Origin: Tsukamurella conjunctivitidis
Lineage (GTDB): Bacteria; Actinomycetota; Actinomycetes; Mycobacteriales; Mycobacteriaceae
Assembly (NCBI RefSeq): GCF_007858475.1
Contig: NZ_VIGX01000021.1
Location: 1 to 64,000 of the forward strand
Length of the DNA stretch: 64,000 bases
Reading direction: 5' to 3'
Shown: piece after piece, positions 1 to 8,013 of the stretch
Layout: each line of letters starts with the position of its first letter
Numbering within the stretch: the stretch's first letter is position 1
Translations under genes and position numbers: made by a program
The notes under the pieces: generated by a model
The model's input: the letters and a program-made list of their open reading frames with translations, nothing else
Told to the model about the DNA's origin: nothing
The model's database searches: none

Positions 1-140
1 AGTAATTTTCGTATCGGAGCGTTCCCCGTCACGATCGGCACCCGCTGCGCCGGCGGGAGCGGCCCCGCAGTGCAACCGGCCCCACGATGCTCCGCCGGGA
101 CGGGGACGCGGACGGACGTCGGGCCGACGCGGGCACGAAC

Positions 141-179
141 ACGCATCGGCGGGCGGCAACGAGCCGCCCGCCGATGCGT
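141..179 (-). terminator. Hairpin terminator after the ROK regulator gene
   Basis: A perfect 16-bp inverted repeat (arms 141-156 and 164-179, 7-base loop) lies 16 bases beyond the stop codon of the minus-strand ROK gene. It has no U-tract, as is common in high-GC actinomycetes. The bases between the window edge and this hairpin hold no gene that I can support. Confidence 0.7.
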
Positions 180-194
180 GCAGGAGGAGAACTA

Positions 195-1490
195 TCAGGC
201 GGTCGCGCGGGAGACCGCGCCGAGCGGATCCGTGTAGACACCGTCGAGCGCGGCGGCTCCGGCGGCCTGCTGCTGCACGCGCCCACCTGCCCCGCTGACC
301 CGCACCGACCGACCGGGCTCGGCCGAGGTGGCCTTCAGCGCCGCGGAGACGTGCGGCAGGATCGCGGTGTGGTCGGTGAAGGCCTGGCCGCCCAGGATCA
401 GGCGGTCGGGGTTGAAGATGTCGGCGACCAGGGCGGCGGCCTCCCCCAGCACGCGTCCGCGCTCGGCGACGATCGCCCGCGCGGTCTCGTTGCCGCCGTC
501 GGCCAGCTTGTGCAGGTCCGCGATGGTCCGGACCGGAAGCTTCTGCCCGCGTGCGGCATCCACGACGGCGGTGTCGGTGACGGCGTCCTCGAGCCGGCCG
601 GTGCGCTTCGGATCGAGCAGCTCGACGTTCCGCGTCGGCAGATGACCGATGGTGTGCGGGCCCGACTTCGGCGAGTGCACCGCGCCGTGCAGCGCGAGGG
701 CGACACCGACGGTCTCGCGGCCGTAGAAGTACAGCGTGGAGCCCTGCGACTCGTACTCCTCGGACAGGTGCAGTTCGGCGGCGGCCATCGCCTCGACGTG
801 CGGGGCCACCGTCACGGGCAGCCCGATCGCACCCGAAAGCCGTTCGCCGAGAGCGACGTCCTTCCAGCCCAGACGCGGGTGGTCGGCGACCACACCGCGG
901 TCGTCGACGCGGCCGCCGATGGCGACGCCGGCGCCCAGGACGGTACGACCGTCCCAACGGGCGAGGAACCGGCGCGCGCTGGTGGCGATCACCGACAGCA
1001 CCTCGCCGGGCTCGCCGCTCTCGGGCGTGGGGATCTGGATCGCGCCGACGACCTTCCCGGCGACGTCGTGCATGGTCACGGTGCTCACCCGGAATCCGAT
1101 GTGGATGCCCAGGGCGACAGGGCCGTTCGGGTCGACCTCGAGGGGCAGGCGGGGCCGGCCGACGACGCCGCTCGCCGCGCGGTCGGCGCGCTCGCGCACC
1201 AGGCCGGCCTCGATCAGCGCCGTGACCTGACGGTTCACGGTGGCGGCGGACAGCTGGGTCTCGCGCACGATTTCATCGCGGAGCACGAGGCCACCGCGGC
1301 GGATCACGCGCAGCACGGCCGCGGCGGGCTTCTCCGAGACCCGCAGCTGCGGGGCGAAGACGCGGGCGGGAGCGGCGGCGCGTGCCTGGCGCTCGCCCGC
1401 GGCGGGCCGGGCCAGGGGATTGCGCGGCCGGGTGGTGCGGGCCTGCGGAGCGCGGGTGGTGGAAGCGGCGGGAAGGTCAACGACGGTCAT
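195..1490 (-). CDS. ROK-family transcriptional regulator (Rv0485-like)
   Basis: This 431-residue protein has a proline/alanine-rich N-terminal tail, a winged helix-turn-helix at about residues 57-100 (with the stretch LSAATVNRQVTALIEAGLV), and then a ROK-fold domain to the end. That is the usual layout of ROK repressors, which bind DNA and sense a sugar or related ligand. The protein has no cysteine, so the CxCGxxGC zinc motif of ROK sugar kinases and NagC/Mlc-type regulators is missing and kinase activity is unlikely. The ATG has a GAGGAA element just upstream. Size and layout recall Rv0485 of M. tuberculosis, but the ortholog call is from memory. The gene stands alone and is divergent from the ABC-F gene. 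Its target is not evident. Confidence 0.85.
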   Translation of the reverse strand: MTVVDLPAASTTRAPQARTTRPRNPLARPAAGERQARAAAPARVFAPQLRVSEKPAAAVLRVIRRGGLVLRDEIVRETQLSAATVNRQVTALIEAGLVRERADRAASGVVGRPRLPLEVDPNGPVALGIHIGFRVSTVTMHDVAGKVVGAIQIPTPESGEPGEVLSVIATSARRFLARWDGRTVLGAGVAIGGRVDDRGVVADHPRLGWKDVALGERLSGAIGLPVTVAPHVEAMAAAELHLSEEYESQGSTLYFYGRETVGVALALHGAVHSPKSGPHTIGHLPTRNVELLDPKRTGRLEDAVTDTAVVDAARGQKLPVRTIADLHKLADGGNETARAIVAERGRVLGEAAALVADIFNPDRLILGGQAFTDHTAILPHVSAALKATSAEPGRSVRVSGAGGRVQQQAAGAAALDGVYTDPLGAVSRATA

Positions 1491-1934
1491 GGTTCCTCGA
1501 AGGTGTGCGTACGCCGCGACCTCCGGGCTACCCCGGGCGCTGGCGTGAAGATGGAGTTGTCGAACGGATCGACCCGATGACGGGGCCGGCTGAATTGCGA
1601 GCGGGAACGCTCAGCAGCAACACATTCGACAGTGCACGCGAACCATGGGGAGACGGCAGCCCAGCGCGACGGTCTCATAACCGACGCGCAGATGGGCCTC
1701 AAGACTCCCGGACATGGTTTGAAAGTAGCACCACACACCGCGCGGCGCACAAGCGTCGCGGCCCACAGTGGGACGCAGATCACATTCCGTTCCCGGGGAA
1801 ATTCCCGTGCGAAGCACAAGCACCTTTGTCTACACTCGTCGCCATGCTGTCCTGAGACGTCCTCGGCCCTGCCGCCACGCACCCGGTGTGACCACTCCAC
1901 CCCTCGCGGCCCCTGACGACCTCAAGGAGCATTC
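1491..1934. other. Divergent intergenic region between ROK and ABC-F genes
   Basis: These 444 bases separate two divergent genes. No coding frame is convincing. They hold a -10-like TACACT at 1831-1836, a short dyad GGGAA-A-TTCCC at 1796-1806 just upstream of it, and an AAGGAG ribosome-binding site before the ABC-F start. The length is large for this window, where most divergent gaps are under 100 bases, and suggests regulation of the ABC-F gene. I see no clear promoter for the ROK gene. Confidence 0.6.
1831..1855 (+). promoter_or_regulatory. Candidate promoter with leaderless 3-codon leader ORF
   Basis: TACACT (1831-1836) is followed after 7 bases by ATG CTG TCC TGA (1844-1855), a start-to-stop frame of three sense codons (Met-Leu-Ser). 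The spacing equals that of the leaderless promoters elsewhere in this window, so transcription may start on this ATG. The ABC-F start lies 79 bases beyond the stop. ABC-F resistance genes are known for control by short upstream frames. No obvious antiterminator hairpin is visible, so the role is inference. Confidence 0.3.
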
Positions 1935-3470
1935 ATGGCTACCTCTCTCGCTGTCTCCGCACTGTCCCTCCGCTGGCCCGACGGCACGACGGTCTTCAAC
2001 GACCTGAGCTTCACCATCCCCGCCGGACGCGCGGCCCTGGTCGGTGCGAACGGCGCCGGCAAGAGCACCCTGCTGCGCATCCTCGCAGGTCGGATCCAGC
2101 CCACCTCGGGCTCCGTGAGTGGCACCGGCGTCGTCGGCTACGTCCCGCAGCACCCGCAGGCGCGCCCCGAGGACAGCCTCGCCGACGCGCTGGGCATCGG
2201 CGGCACCGTCGCCGCGCTCCGGCGCATCGAGGGCGGCTCGGCCGAACCCGAGGACTTCGAGGCCGTCGGCGACGACTGGGACGTCGAGGAGCGGGCGACC
2301 GCCGTCCTCGACGGCCTGGGCCTGCGTCTCGGGGCACTGGACCGCACCGTCGGGACCCTGTCCGGTGGCGAGGCAACCTTGCTCGCCATCGCCGGCCAAC
2401 TGCTCCTGCGGCCCGACACCCTGCTCCTCGATGAACCGACCAACAACCTCGACGAGCGGGCCCGCGGCCTGCTCACCGAGGCGTTGGAACGCTTCGGCGG
2501 CACGGCCGTAGTGGTCAGCCACGACCTGACGCTGCTCGAGCGGATGGATTCGACCGTCGAGCTCTACCGCGGCGCCGTCCGCGTCTTCGGCGGCCCGTAC
2601 TCGCACTACCGCGAGGTGCTCGACGCCGAGCAGGCCGCCGCGGAACAGGCCGTGACCTCGGCGAAGGTGGATCTCAAGGCGCAGCGCCGCGACCTCGTGG
2701 AGGCGCAGGTCAAGCTCGACCGTCGCGCACGGTTCGCCGCGAAGGCGGAGGCGGAGAAACGGGTGCCGAAGATCATCGCGGGCCTGCGGAAGAACGCCGC
2801 CGAGGTCTCCGCGGGCAAGCACCGGGGCCTGCACGAGGACCGCGTGGACTCCGCGCGCGACGCCCTCGACGCCGCCAAGGAGGGCGTCCGTGACGACCGC
2901 TCCGTCCGCATCGCCATGCCCGAACCGGGCCCGGGCCTGCACCGGCTCCAACTCGACGACGGTCCGCTGCAGGTCGTGGGCCCGGAGCGGATCGCGCTCG
3001 TCGGCCCGAACGGCGCCGGCAAGACGACGGTGCTGCACCGCGCCATCGCGGCCGCCCGCGCCGCGGAGCCGCCGACGATGATCGGCTACGTCCCGCAGGA
3101 CGTGCGGTTCGGGACCGCCGAGGAGGCCACGCTGCTCGACGCCGTCCGCGACGCCCACCCGGACCTCGACGCGCAGCATGCCCACGCCGCGCTGGCGCGG
3201 ATGCTGTTCCGGGGGCGGCAGTCGGAGCGGATCGTGAACACCCTCAGCGGTGGGGAGCGGCTGCGGCTCGCGCTGGCGATCGCGCTGCTCGGGGACCCGG
3301 CGCCGTCGCTCCTGGCGCTGGACGAGCCCACCAACAACCTCGACGTCCCGTCGGTGGAACTGCTGGTGGAAGCGCTGAAGTCCTGGGAGGGTGCGCTGGT
3401 GGTGGTCTCGCACGACCGCGCCTTCCTCGACCTGCTGGACCTCACGCGGGAGGTCGAGATCACCCGATAG
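1935..3470 (+). CDS. ABC-F family ATP-binding protein
   Basis: This soluble 511-residue protein has two ABC ATPase domains and no membrane segment, which defines the ABC-F class of ribosome-binding translation or antibiotic-protection factors. Domain 1 has Walker A GANGAGKST (about 37-45), the signature LSGGEAT and Walker B LLLDEPTNNLD. Domain 2 has GPNGAGKTT (about 357-365), LSGGERLRL and LALDEPTNNLD. Between them lies a charged, probably helical linker (about 220-315), the part that reaches into the ribosomal E site in this family. AAGGAG lies 6 bases before the ATG. It is shorter than the EttA housekeeping type (about 555 residues). A resistance role is possible because of the long leader, but the substrate cannot be told. 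Confidence 0.9.
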   Translation: MATSLAVSALSLRWPDGTTVFNDLSFTIPAGRAALVGANGAGKSTLLRILAGRIQPTSGSVSGTGVVGYVPQHPQARPEDSLADALGIGGTVAALRRIEGGSAEPEDFEAVGDDWDVEERATAVLDGLGLRLGALDRTVGTLSGGEATLLAIAGQLLLRPDTLLLDEPTNNLDERARGLLTEALERFGGTAVVVSHDLTLLERMDSTVELYRGAVRVFGGPYSHYREVLDAEQAAAEQAVTSAKVDLKAQRRDLVEAQVKLDRRARFAAKAEAEKRVPKIIAGLRKNAAEVSAGKHRGLHEDRVDSARDALDAAKEGVRDDRSVRIAMPEPGPGLHRLQLDDGPLQVVGPERIALVGPNGAGKTTVLHRAIAAARAAEPPTMIGYVPQDVRFGTAEEATLLDAVRDAHPDLDAQHAHAALARMLFRGRQSERIVNTLSGGERLRLALAIALLGDPAPSLLALDEPTNNLDVPSVELLVEALKSWEGALVVVSHDRAFLDLLDLTREVEITR

Positions 3471-3576
3471 CCCTCGGGAATTTCGCATTCTGCGGGCATC
3501 CGAAGCCGAATTCGGCCTCGGACTGCCCCTGAGCGCGAAATCTCCGGGGATTCGCATCGCTCGATATGCTGCGGGG

Positions 3577-4383
3577 ATGGATCCAGCGGTCGTGCTGCGC
3601 GGGGCGATCGCGAACAGCGCTCTCGAGGGCTGGGCGCCGACGGCGCTGGACGTCGAGCGCCTCCTCGCGCTGGCAGCGGGCACGGTGCGCCTCGATGCGT
3701 ACGTCGCCGCATCGATCGACCGCGCACTGCGGGCGGGAGAAGTCGGGCCGCCGGACTGCATCGACGTGCCGCTCGACTTCCCCGACTCGTTCTATCCGCG
3801 CACGCGGATCCTGCGCAACCGCTTCGGGATCCGCGACGCGGGCACCTTGCAGCAGCTCGAGTTCGAGATCGGCACGGCGTGCCAGTTCGGCATCGAGGCC
3901 GGGCTGATCGACGTGCCGGCGACCTTCGACGGCGTGCACCTCATCGCGATCCACCGCGCCCTGTTCGGCGACGTCTACCCGTGGGCGGGCGTCTTCCGCC
4001 GGTACGACATGGACCTTCGGCATCAGACCTTCCGCGCGGCGTGGATCGAGCGGTACCTCGGCGACGCCGCCGCGATCCTCCGCAAGCCCGTCGAGCACCT
4101 GGACCGCCGCGGTTACGCGCACCACCTCGCCGAGGCCTACGCGTACCTGAACTGCGCGCACCCGTTTCGCGAGGGCAACGGTCGCGCATCGAAGACCCTG
4201 CTGCAGCTCCTGGCGGCGCGGCACGGGTACCGGCTCGACTTCGCCGCGGTGACGAAGAAGCAGTGGGACGGCGCCTCGCGGCGGTCCGCCCCGGACTACG
4301 GGCACTACCGCCCCGACGCGCACGCCCTGTTCCGCGTCTTCGGCGCCATCACCACGACCGCCGAGATTCACACCGAATACTGA
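3577..4383 (+). CDS. Fic-domain protein with N-terminal VbhA-like antitoxin segment
   Basis: This 268-residue protein has the Fic core HPFREGNGRASK (about 195-206), matching HPFx(D/E)GNGRxxR except that the last Arg is Lys. Fic enzymes usually transfer AMP to protein hydroxyls. The catalytic His and the phosphate-binding GNGR are intact. Residues about 8-55, with SALEGW followed by a Pro/Asp-rich helix, resemble VbhA-type antitoxins, whose (S/T)xxxE(G/N) helix blocks the ATP site. Here the Ser is one residue closer to the Glu than the published motif. The ATG was chosen because TATGCT (3565-3570) lies 6 bases upstream (leaderless) and the Fic alignment starts soon after. No separate antitoxin gene is adjacent. 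Confidence 0.85.
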   Translation: MDPAVVLRGAIANSALEGWAPTALDVERLLALAAGTVRLDAYVAASIDRALRAGEVGPPDCIDVPLDFPDSFYPRTRILRNRFGIRDAGTLQQLEFEIGTACQFGIEAGLIDVPATFDGVHLIAIHRALFGDVYPWAGVFRRYDMDLRHQTFRAAWIERYLGDAAAILRKPVEHLDRRGYAHHLAEAYAYLNCAHPFREGNGRASKTLLQLLAARHGYRLDFAAVTKKQWDGASRRSAPDYGHYRPDAHALFRVFGAITTTAEIHTEY

Positions 4384-4424
4384 CCGACCGATACACACTG
4401 CCGTATTCGTCATAGACTGCCATC

Positions 4425-4997
4425 GTGGGGTTCGCATCGCAGAAGGATCGGTACGCGGCCTGGGGACTGCTCGCGATCCCGGTGTTCATCGTGGTCAGCT
4501 TCGTGTACCTGGCGGTCCACCTACTCGTGTTCATAGCGTGTCTGGTCGCGATCGATGCCGCGTTGAGCTGGGTGTTCAGCTCTACTTCCGCCATCCCCTG
4601 GGGCTGGTGGACCCTTGCCGAGATCGCGCTCGCGATCGCCACCACCATCGGACTCGCCCGCTGCTACGACCGGGCCGTGCTCTCGCTGCGACGACGACGC
4701 GGCGCTCCGACCGACGGCGAGAACGCGACGACGCTCCGCAAGGACATGGGCAAGCTGTTCTTCGGCGGCGTCGACTGGGTGGGCCTGTTTCTTAACCTGA
4801 TCGTGCTGGTCCCCGCGATCGTCGCGGCGGTGTACATCGTGAAGTCGACCGTCGTCCGCTGGATGGACCCGTCACCATTCGTCGCGAAGGTCATCGTGGT
4901 GCTCGTGGCGCTGGTCATCGCGTACCCGCTTCTGCGGCTCGAGGACCGGGTCCGCGCGTCCGCGAAGAAGCGCCGACCTCGGAACCGCAACGAGTAG
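4425..4997 (+). CDS. Hypothetical multi-pass membrane protein
   Basis: I do not recognise this family. The 190-residue protein has hydrophobic stretches at about 10-40, 50-78, 112-137 and 145-165, then a very basic tail. A short cytoplasmic-looking Arg-rich loop (about 83-95) separates the two halves. The GTG start is preceded 6 bases upstream by TAGACT (4413-4418), a leaderless arrangement. The gene follows fic by 41 bases on the same strand but has its own promoter. Its stop directly abuts the stop of the convergent YcaQ gene. Confidence 0.65.
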   Translation: MGFASQKDRYAAWGLLAIPVFIVVSFVYLAVHLLVFIACLVAIDAALSWVFSSTSAIPWGWWTLAEIALAIATTIGLARCYDRAVLSLRRRRGAPTDGENATTLRKDMGKLFFGGVDWVGLFLNLIVLVPAIVAAVYIVKSTVVRWMDPSPFVAKVIVVLVALVIAYPLLRLEDRVRASAKKRRPRNRNE

Positions 4998-6155
4998 TCA
5001 GAGTCGGTAACCCTCGAGTCCCAGCCAGCCGGCCATCTCGGCGACGGTCTGCTCCAGCGCGGCTTCGGACGCCGCATCCCGGCCGCCCGGCTCCCACGAC
5101 GTGGAGTGCACGAGCAACTCCCCTGCCGCCCGGTCGGCCTTGACGTCGCAGCGGGCGACGATCCGGTCGCCGAACAGGAAGGGCAGCACGTAGTAGCCGT
5201 GCACCCGCTTCTCCTTCGGCGTGTAGATCTCGATCCGGTAGAAGAAGTCGAAGAGCACCTCGGCCCGCTCGCGTTGCCACACCACGGGATCGAAGGGCGA
5301 GAGCAGCGCCCGCGCCGCAATCCCCCGGGGCCGCTTGGCTTCCGCATGCAGGTAGACGGTGCCGGGCCACCAGTCGGCCTCCACCGGCACGAGTTCGCCT
5401 GCCGCTACCAGCTTCTCGACGGCAGGCGCCGCCTGGGCGGTGGACAGGCGGAAGTAGTCACGCAGGCAGCGCAACGTCCCGATGCCGTGTGCCTTCGCCG
5501 ATTGCCGCATCAACTCGACGTAGGCGTCCTCGTCGGAGACCTCCTGCTCCGCGAGATCGCCGAGCACCGACGCGGTCGGGGCGTAGAGCCGCTCGAATTG
5601 GCTGGTGCGGCCGGCGCTGGTGACCTCGCCGGCATGGAAAAGCACTTCGAGCCCCTCCTTCACCGACGACCAGTTCCACCCCCAGTGCGTCTTCTCCACC
5701 ACCTGGTCGTGCTCGAGGTGCGCCTCCAGCGCGCGGGCGGTGAGCGGCGGCAGCGCCGCCAGCTCGGCGCGCAACCGGTCCAGCTGGCCGGGGTTGCGGG
5801 ACTCGTAGCTCGCGAACCGCTGGGCCACCCGGTCCGCGGTCCGGCGGTGCCGCAGCAGCGGCCAGGTCTCGGGCGGCACCAGCGAGGCTTCGTGCGCCCA
5901 CGCCTCGACGAGCCGCCGCGGATTCTTGTCGCGGGCGCGGTCGAGCAACGCGGTGTCGTAGTCGCCGAGCCGCGCGAAGACCGGGAGGTACTGGCTGCGC
6001 GTGACCACGTTGACGCTGTCGATCTGAATCAGTTTCAGGCGGTCGATGCTCTTCTGGACCTGCCGCATCGTCGGGGCCGCCGAGCCCGCGAAGCCGGATT
6101 CGAAGCCCTGGGCCGCGAGCGCGATCCGCCGCGCCTGGGGCTGCGTGATCCTCAT
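4998..6155 (-). CDS. YcaQ/AlkX-like DNA glycosylase (winged-helix crosslink repair)
   Basis: This 385-residue protein of the YcaQ (formerly DUF1006) winged-helix family has members that excise alkylated bases and unhook interstrand crosslinks. LIQIDSVNVV at about 42-51 contains Q-I-D, the catalytic QxD form that separates YcaQ-like enzymes from the QxQ AlkZ group. A WGWNW aromatic cluster and a conserved PFLFGDRIV region fit the rest of the family. The ATG overlaps the Nudix stop by 4 bases (ATGA), so the two are translated together. A longer upstream frame exists but would run through the Nudix gene. Whether it acts on monoadducts or crosslinks cannot be told. Confidence 0.85.
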   Translation of the reverse strand: MRITQPQARRIALAAQGFESGFAGSAAPTMRQVQKSIDRLKLIQIDSVNVVTRSQYLPVFARLGDYDTALLDRARDKNPRRLVEAWAHEASLVPPETWPLLRHRRTADRVAQRFASYESRNPGQLDRLRAELAALPPLTARALEAHLEHDQVVEKTHWGWNWSSVKEGLEVLFHAGEVTSAGRTSQFERLYAPTASVLGDLAEQEVSDEDAYVELMRQSAKAHGIGTLRCLRDYFRLSTAQAAPAVEKLVAAGELVPVEADWWPGTVYLHAEAKRPRGIAARALLSPFDPVVWQRERAEVLFDFFYRIEIYTPKEKRVHGYYVLPFLFGDRIVARCDVKADRAAGELLVHSTSWEPGGRDAASEAALEQTVAEMAGWLGLEGYRL

Positions 6156-6556
6156 GCGCTCGGCGCGCCCGCCAGCCGCGGGAAGAGGTACTGCTCGAGC
6201 ATCGGTGCGATGGTCACCGCGCCGTGGTCCGCGGGGTCCAGCCACCGGGCCTCGGCGATCTCCGCCGCGGCCCGCGGCTCCACGCGCAGCTCGGTGGCGA
6301 AGACGGTGGATTCGATGTCGGTGTTCGCCTCGTTCGCGGCGGGCCCGCGCCAGGACACCAGGTGGGTGAGGTCGTCCGTCGTCAGCGCGACGCCGAGTTC
6401 CTCGTCGATCTCGCGGACCGCGCAGTCGATCGCGGCCTCCCCCGGCTCCAGCTTGCCGCCGGGCAGCATGAACGCGTCGGTGCCGCGTTTGCGCACCGTC
6501 AGAACCCGTCCGGCCTCGTCCCGGAAACACACCGCCGCCACCGTCAGCACGTCCAT
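6152..6556 (-). CDS. Nudix hydrolase (MutT-like)
   Basis: This 134-residue single-domain Nudix protein has the complete box GX5EX7REUXEEXGU at residues 34-56 (Gly34, Glu40, REIDEELGV at 48-56), needed for Mg-dependent cleavage of nucleoside diphosphate-linked substrates. It is first in a two-gene unit with the glycosylase gene (ATGA overlap), which suggests a nucleotide-pool or DNA-damage theme. TAGGGT (minus strand, 6563-6568) stands 6 bases before the ATG, so the message is probably leaderless. The substrate is not predictable. Confidence 0.88.
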   Translation of the reverse strand: MDVLTVAAVCFRDEAGRVLTVRKRGTDAFMLPGGKLEPGEAAIDCAVREIDEELGVALTTDDLTHLVSWRGPAANEANTDIESTVFATELRVEPRAAAEIAEARWLDPADHGAVTIAPMLEQYLFPRLAGAPSA

Positions 6557-6593
6557 GCCGCCACCCTAGCGAGGGCGTCCGACAGGTTTCGTC

Positions 6594-7982
6594 TCAGCAC
6601 TCCGGCACGTTCACGGCGAGACCGCCGAGGGATGTCTCCTTGTACTTCGACAACATGTCGGCACCGGTCTGGCGCATGGTCTCGATGGCCTGATCCAGCG
6701 AGACACGATGCGTCCCGTCGCCGTGCAGGGCGATGCGCGCCGCGTTGACGGCCTTCACGGAGGCGATGGCGTTGCGTTCGATGCACGGGATCTGTACGAG
6801 CCCGCCGATCGGGTCGCAGGTCAGGCCCAGGTTGTGCTCGATCCCGATCTCGGCGGCGTTCTCCACCTGCGCCGGCGTGGCGCCCATGACCTGCGCCAGC
6901 GCGCCCGCGGCCATGGAGCACGCGGAGCCCACCTCGCCCTGGCAGCCCACCTCGGCGCCGGAGATCGAGGCCCGTCGCTTGTAGAGCACAGCGATCGCGG
7001 CGGCGGTGAGGAGGTAGTCGCACACCGTCTCCTCGCGACGTTCCGCGAGATGCGGCCGGAACTTGAGCGCGTAGTACAGCACCGCCGGCACGATCCCGGC
7101 CGCGCCGTTGGTCGGCGCGGTCACGATGCGGCCGCCGCACGCGTTCTCCTCGTTCACGGCCATGGCCGCCACGTTGAGCCAGTCCATCGCGTCGGCACCG
7201 TCGGAATCGATGATCCGGCGGTACAGCCCCGGCGCGCGCCGCTTGACCCCCAGTCCGCCGGGGAGCATGCCCTCGGCGCGGAAGCCCCGCTCGATGCACG
7301 CCTCCATGACCTCCCAGATGTGCAGCAGCCCGGCACGCACCTCGCGCTCCGCCACGTGCTCGTCCTCGCCCGTACGGGCCCGACGGAGTGCGATCTCGTT
7401 CTCCAGCATGAGCTCGGGCACGGTTCGACCGGTGCGCGGGCAGGTCTCCAGCAGCGAAGCAGCGGTGTCGAAGTCGTGGGGAACGCCGGGGCTGCCGGCC
7501 AGCGGATTCACCGTCTCGGCACCGGACTCCCGCTCGACGAAGCCGCCGCCCACGGAGTAGTAGACGGCCTCGTGCTCGCCACCGTCGGCGAGCTCGGCGC
7601 GGAAGCGGATCCCGTTGGTGTGCCGCGGCAGCACCGTCAGCGGGTGCAGCACGATCTGCTCGGCGCACAGCGGCACCTCGTCGCGGCCCGCGAAGAGCAC
7701 CGTGCGGGTGGCCTCGATCTCGGCCCCGCGCTTCTCGACGTACTCGGGATCGACGGTCTCCGGCCGGTTGCCCTCGAGCCCCAGGAGCACGGCCGCGAAG
7801 GTGCCGTGCCCGCGCCCCGTGGCGGCGAGCGAGCCGTACAGGTCGACGTGCACGGCGCGCACCGTCGACGGGGAGGACCGCAGCTCGTCGGCGAAATCCG
7901 CACCGGCCCGCATGGGCCCGACGGTGTGCGAACTCGACGGGCCGATGCCCACCGAGAACAGCTCGAACACACTGATCGTCAC
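6594..7982 (-). CDS. sdaA: L-serine ammonia-lyase, iron-sulfur type
   Basis: This 462-residue single-chain L-serine dehydratase deaminates L-serine to pyruvate and ammonia using a [4Fe-4S] cluster. The N-terminal beta domain has [14 protein letters not shown] at about 14-27. The C-terminal alpha domain has the three cluster cysteines in [17 protein letters not shown] and PCIERN contexts. The length matches bacterial SdaA/SdaB. The GTG start is 6 bases from TAGGCT (minus strand, 7989-7994) and probably leaderless. The gene is divergent from the cyclase gene with only 31 bases between the starts. Confidence 0.95.
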   Translation of the reverse strand: MTISVFELFSVGIGPSSSHTVGPMRAGADFADELRSSPSTVRAVHVDLYGSLAATGRGHGTFAAVLLGLEGNRPETVDPEYVEKRGAEIEATRTVLFAGRDEVPLCAEQIVLHPLTVLPRHTNGIRFRAELADGGEHEAVYYSVGGGFVERESGAETVNPLAGSPGVPHDFDTAASLLETCPRTGRTVPELMLENEIALRRARTGEDEHVAEREVRAGLLHIWEVMEACIERGFRAEGMLPGGLGVKRRAPGLYRRIIDSDGADAMDWLNVAAMAVNEENACGGRIVTAPTNGAAGIVPAVLYYALKFRPHLAERREETVCDYLLTAAAIAVLYKRRASISGAEVGCQGEVGSACSMAAGALAQVMGATPAQVENAAEIGIEHNLGLTCDPIGGLVQIPCIERNAIASVKAVNAARIALHGDGTHRVSLDQAIETMRQTGADMLSKYKETSLGGLAVNVPEC

Positions 7983-7988
7983 CCCTCC

Positions 7989-8007
7989 AGCCTATGCCCC
8001 ATACAGT
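7989..8007. promoter_or_regulatory. Back-to-back leaderless -10 boxes for sdaA and the cyclase gene
   Basis: In the 31-base gap between two divergent starts, TAGGCT on the minus strand (7989-7994) serves sdaA and TACAGT on the plus strand (8002-8007) serves the cyclase gene. Each is 6 bases from its start codon. Their -35 regions must lie across the other -10 box or inside the opposite gene, so the two promoters are likely to compete. Confidence 0.6.
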
Positions 8008-8013
8008 GGTCGT

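Noticed and set aside
87-1580. Long plus-strand frame opposite the ROK gene
   Set aside because: No recognisable motif and low-complexity Gly/Arg/Asp composition. The minus-strand frame encodes HTH and ROK domains.
5106-6569. Plus-strand frame of about 490 codons opposite the glycosylase and Nudix genes
   Set aside because: Composition shadow; both minus-strand proteins have intact catalytic motifs.
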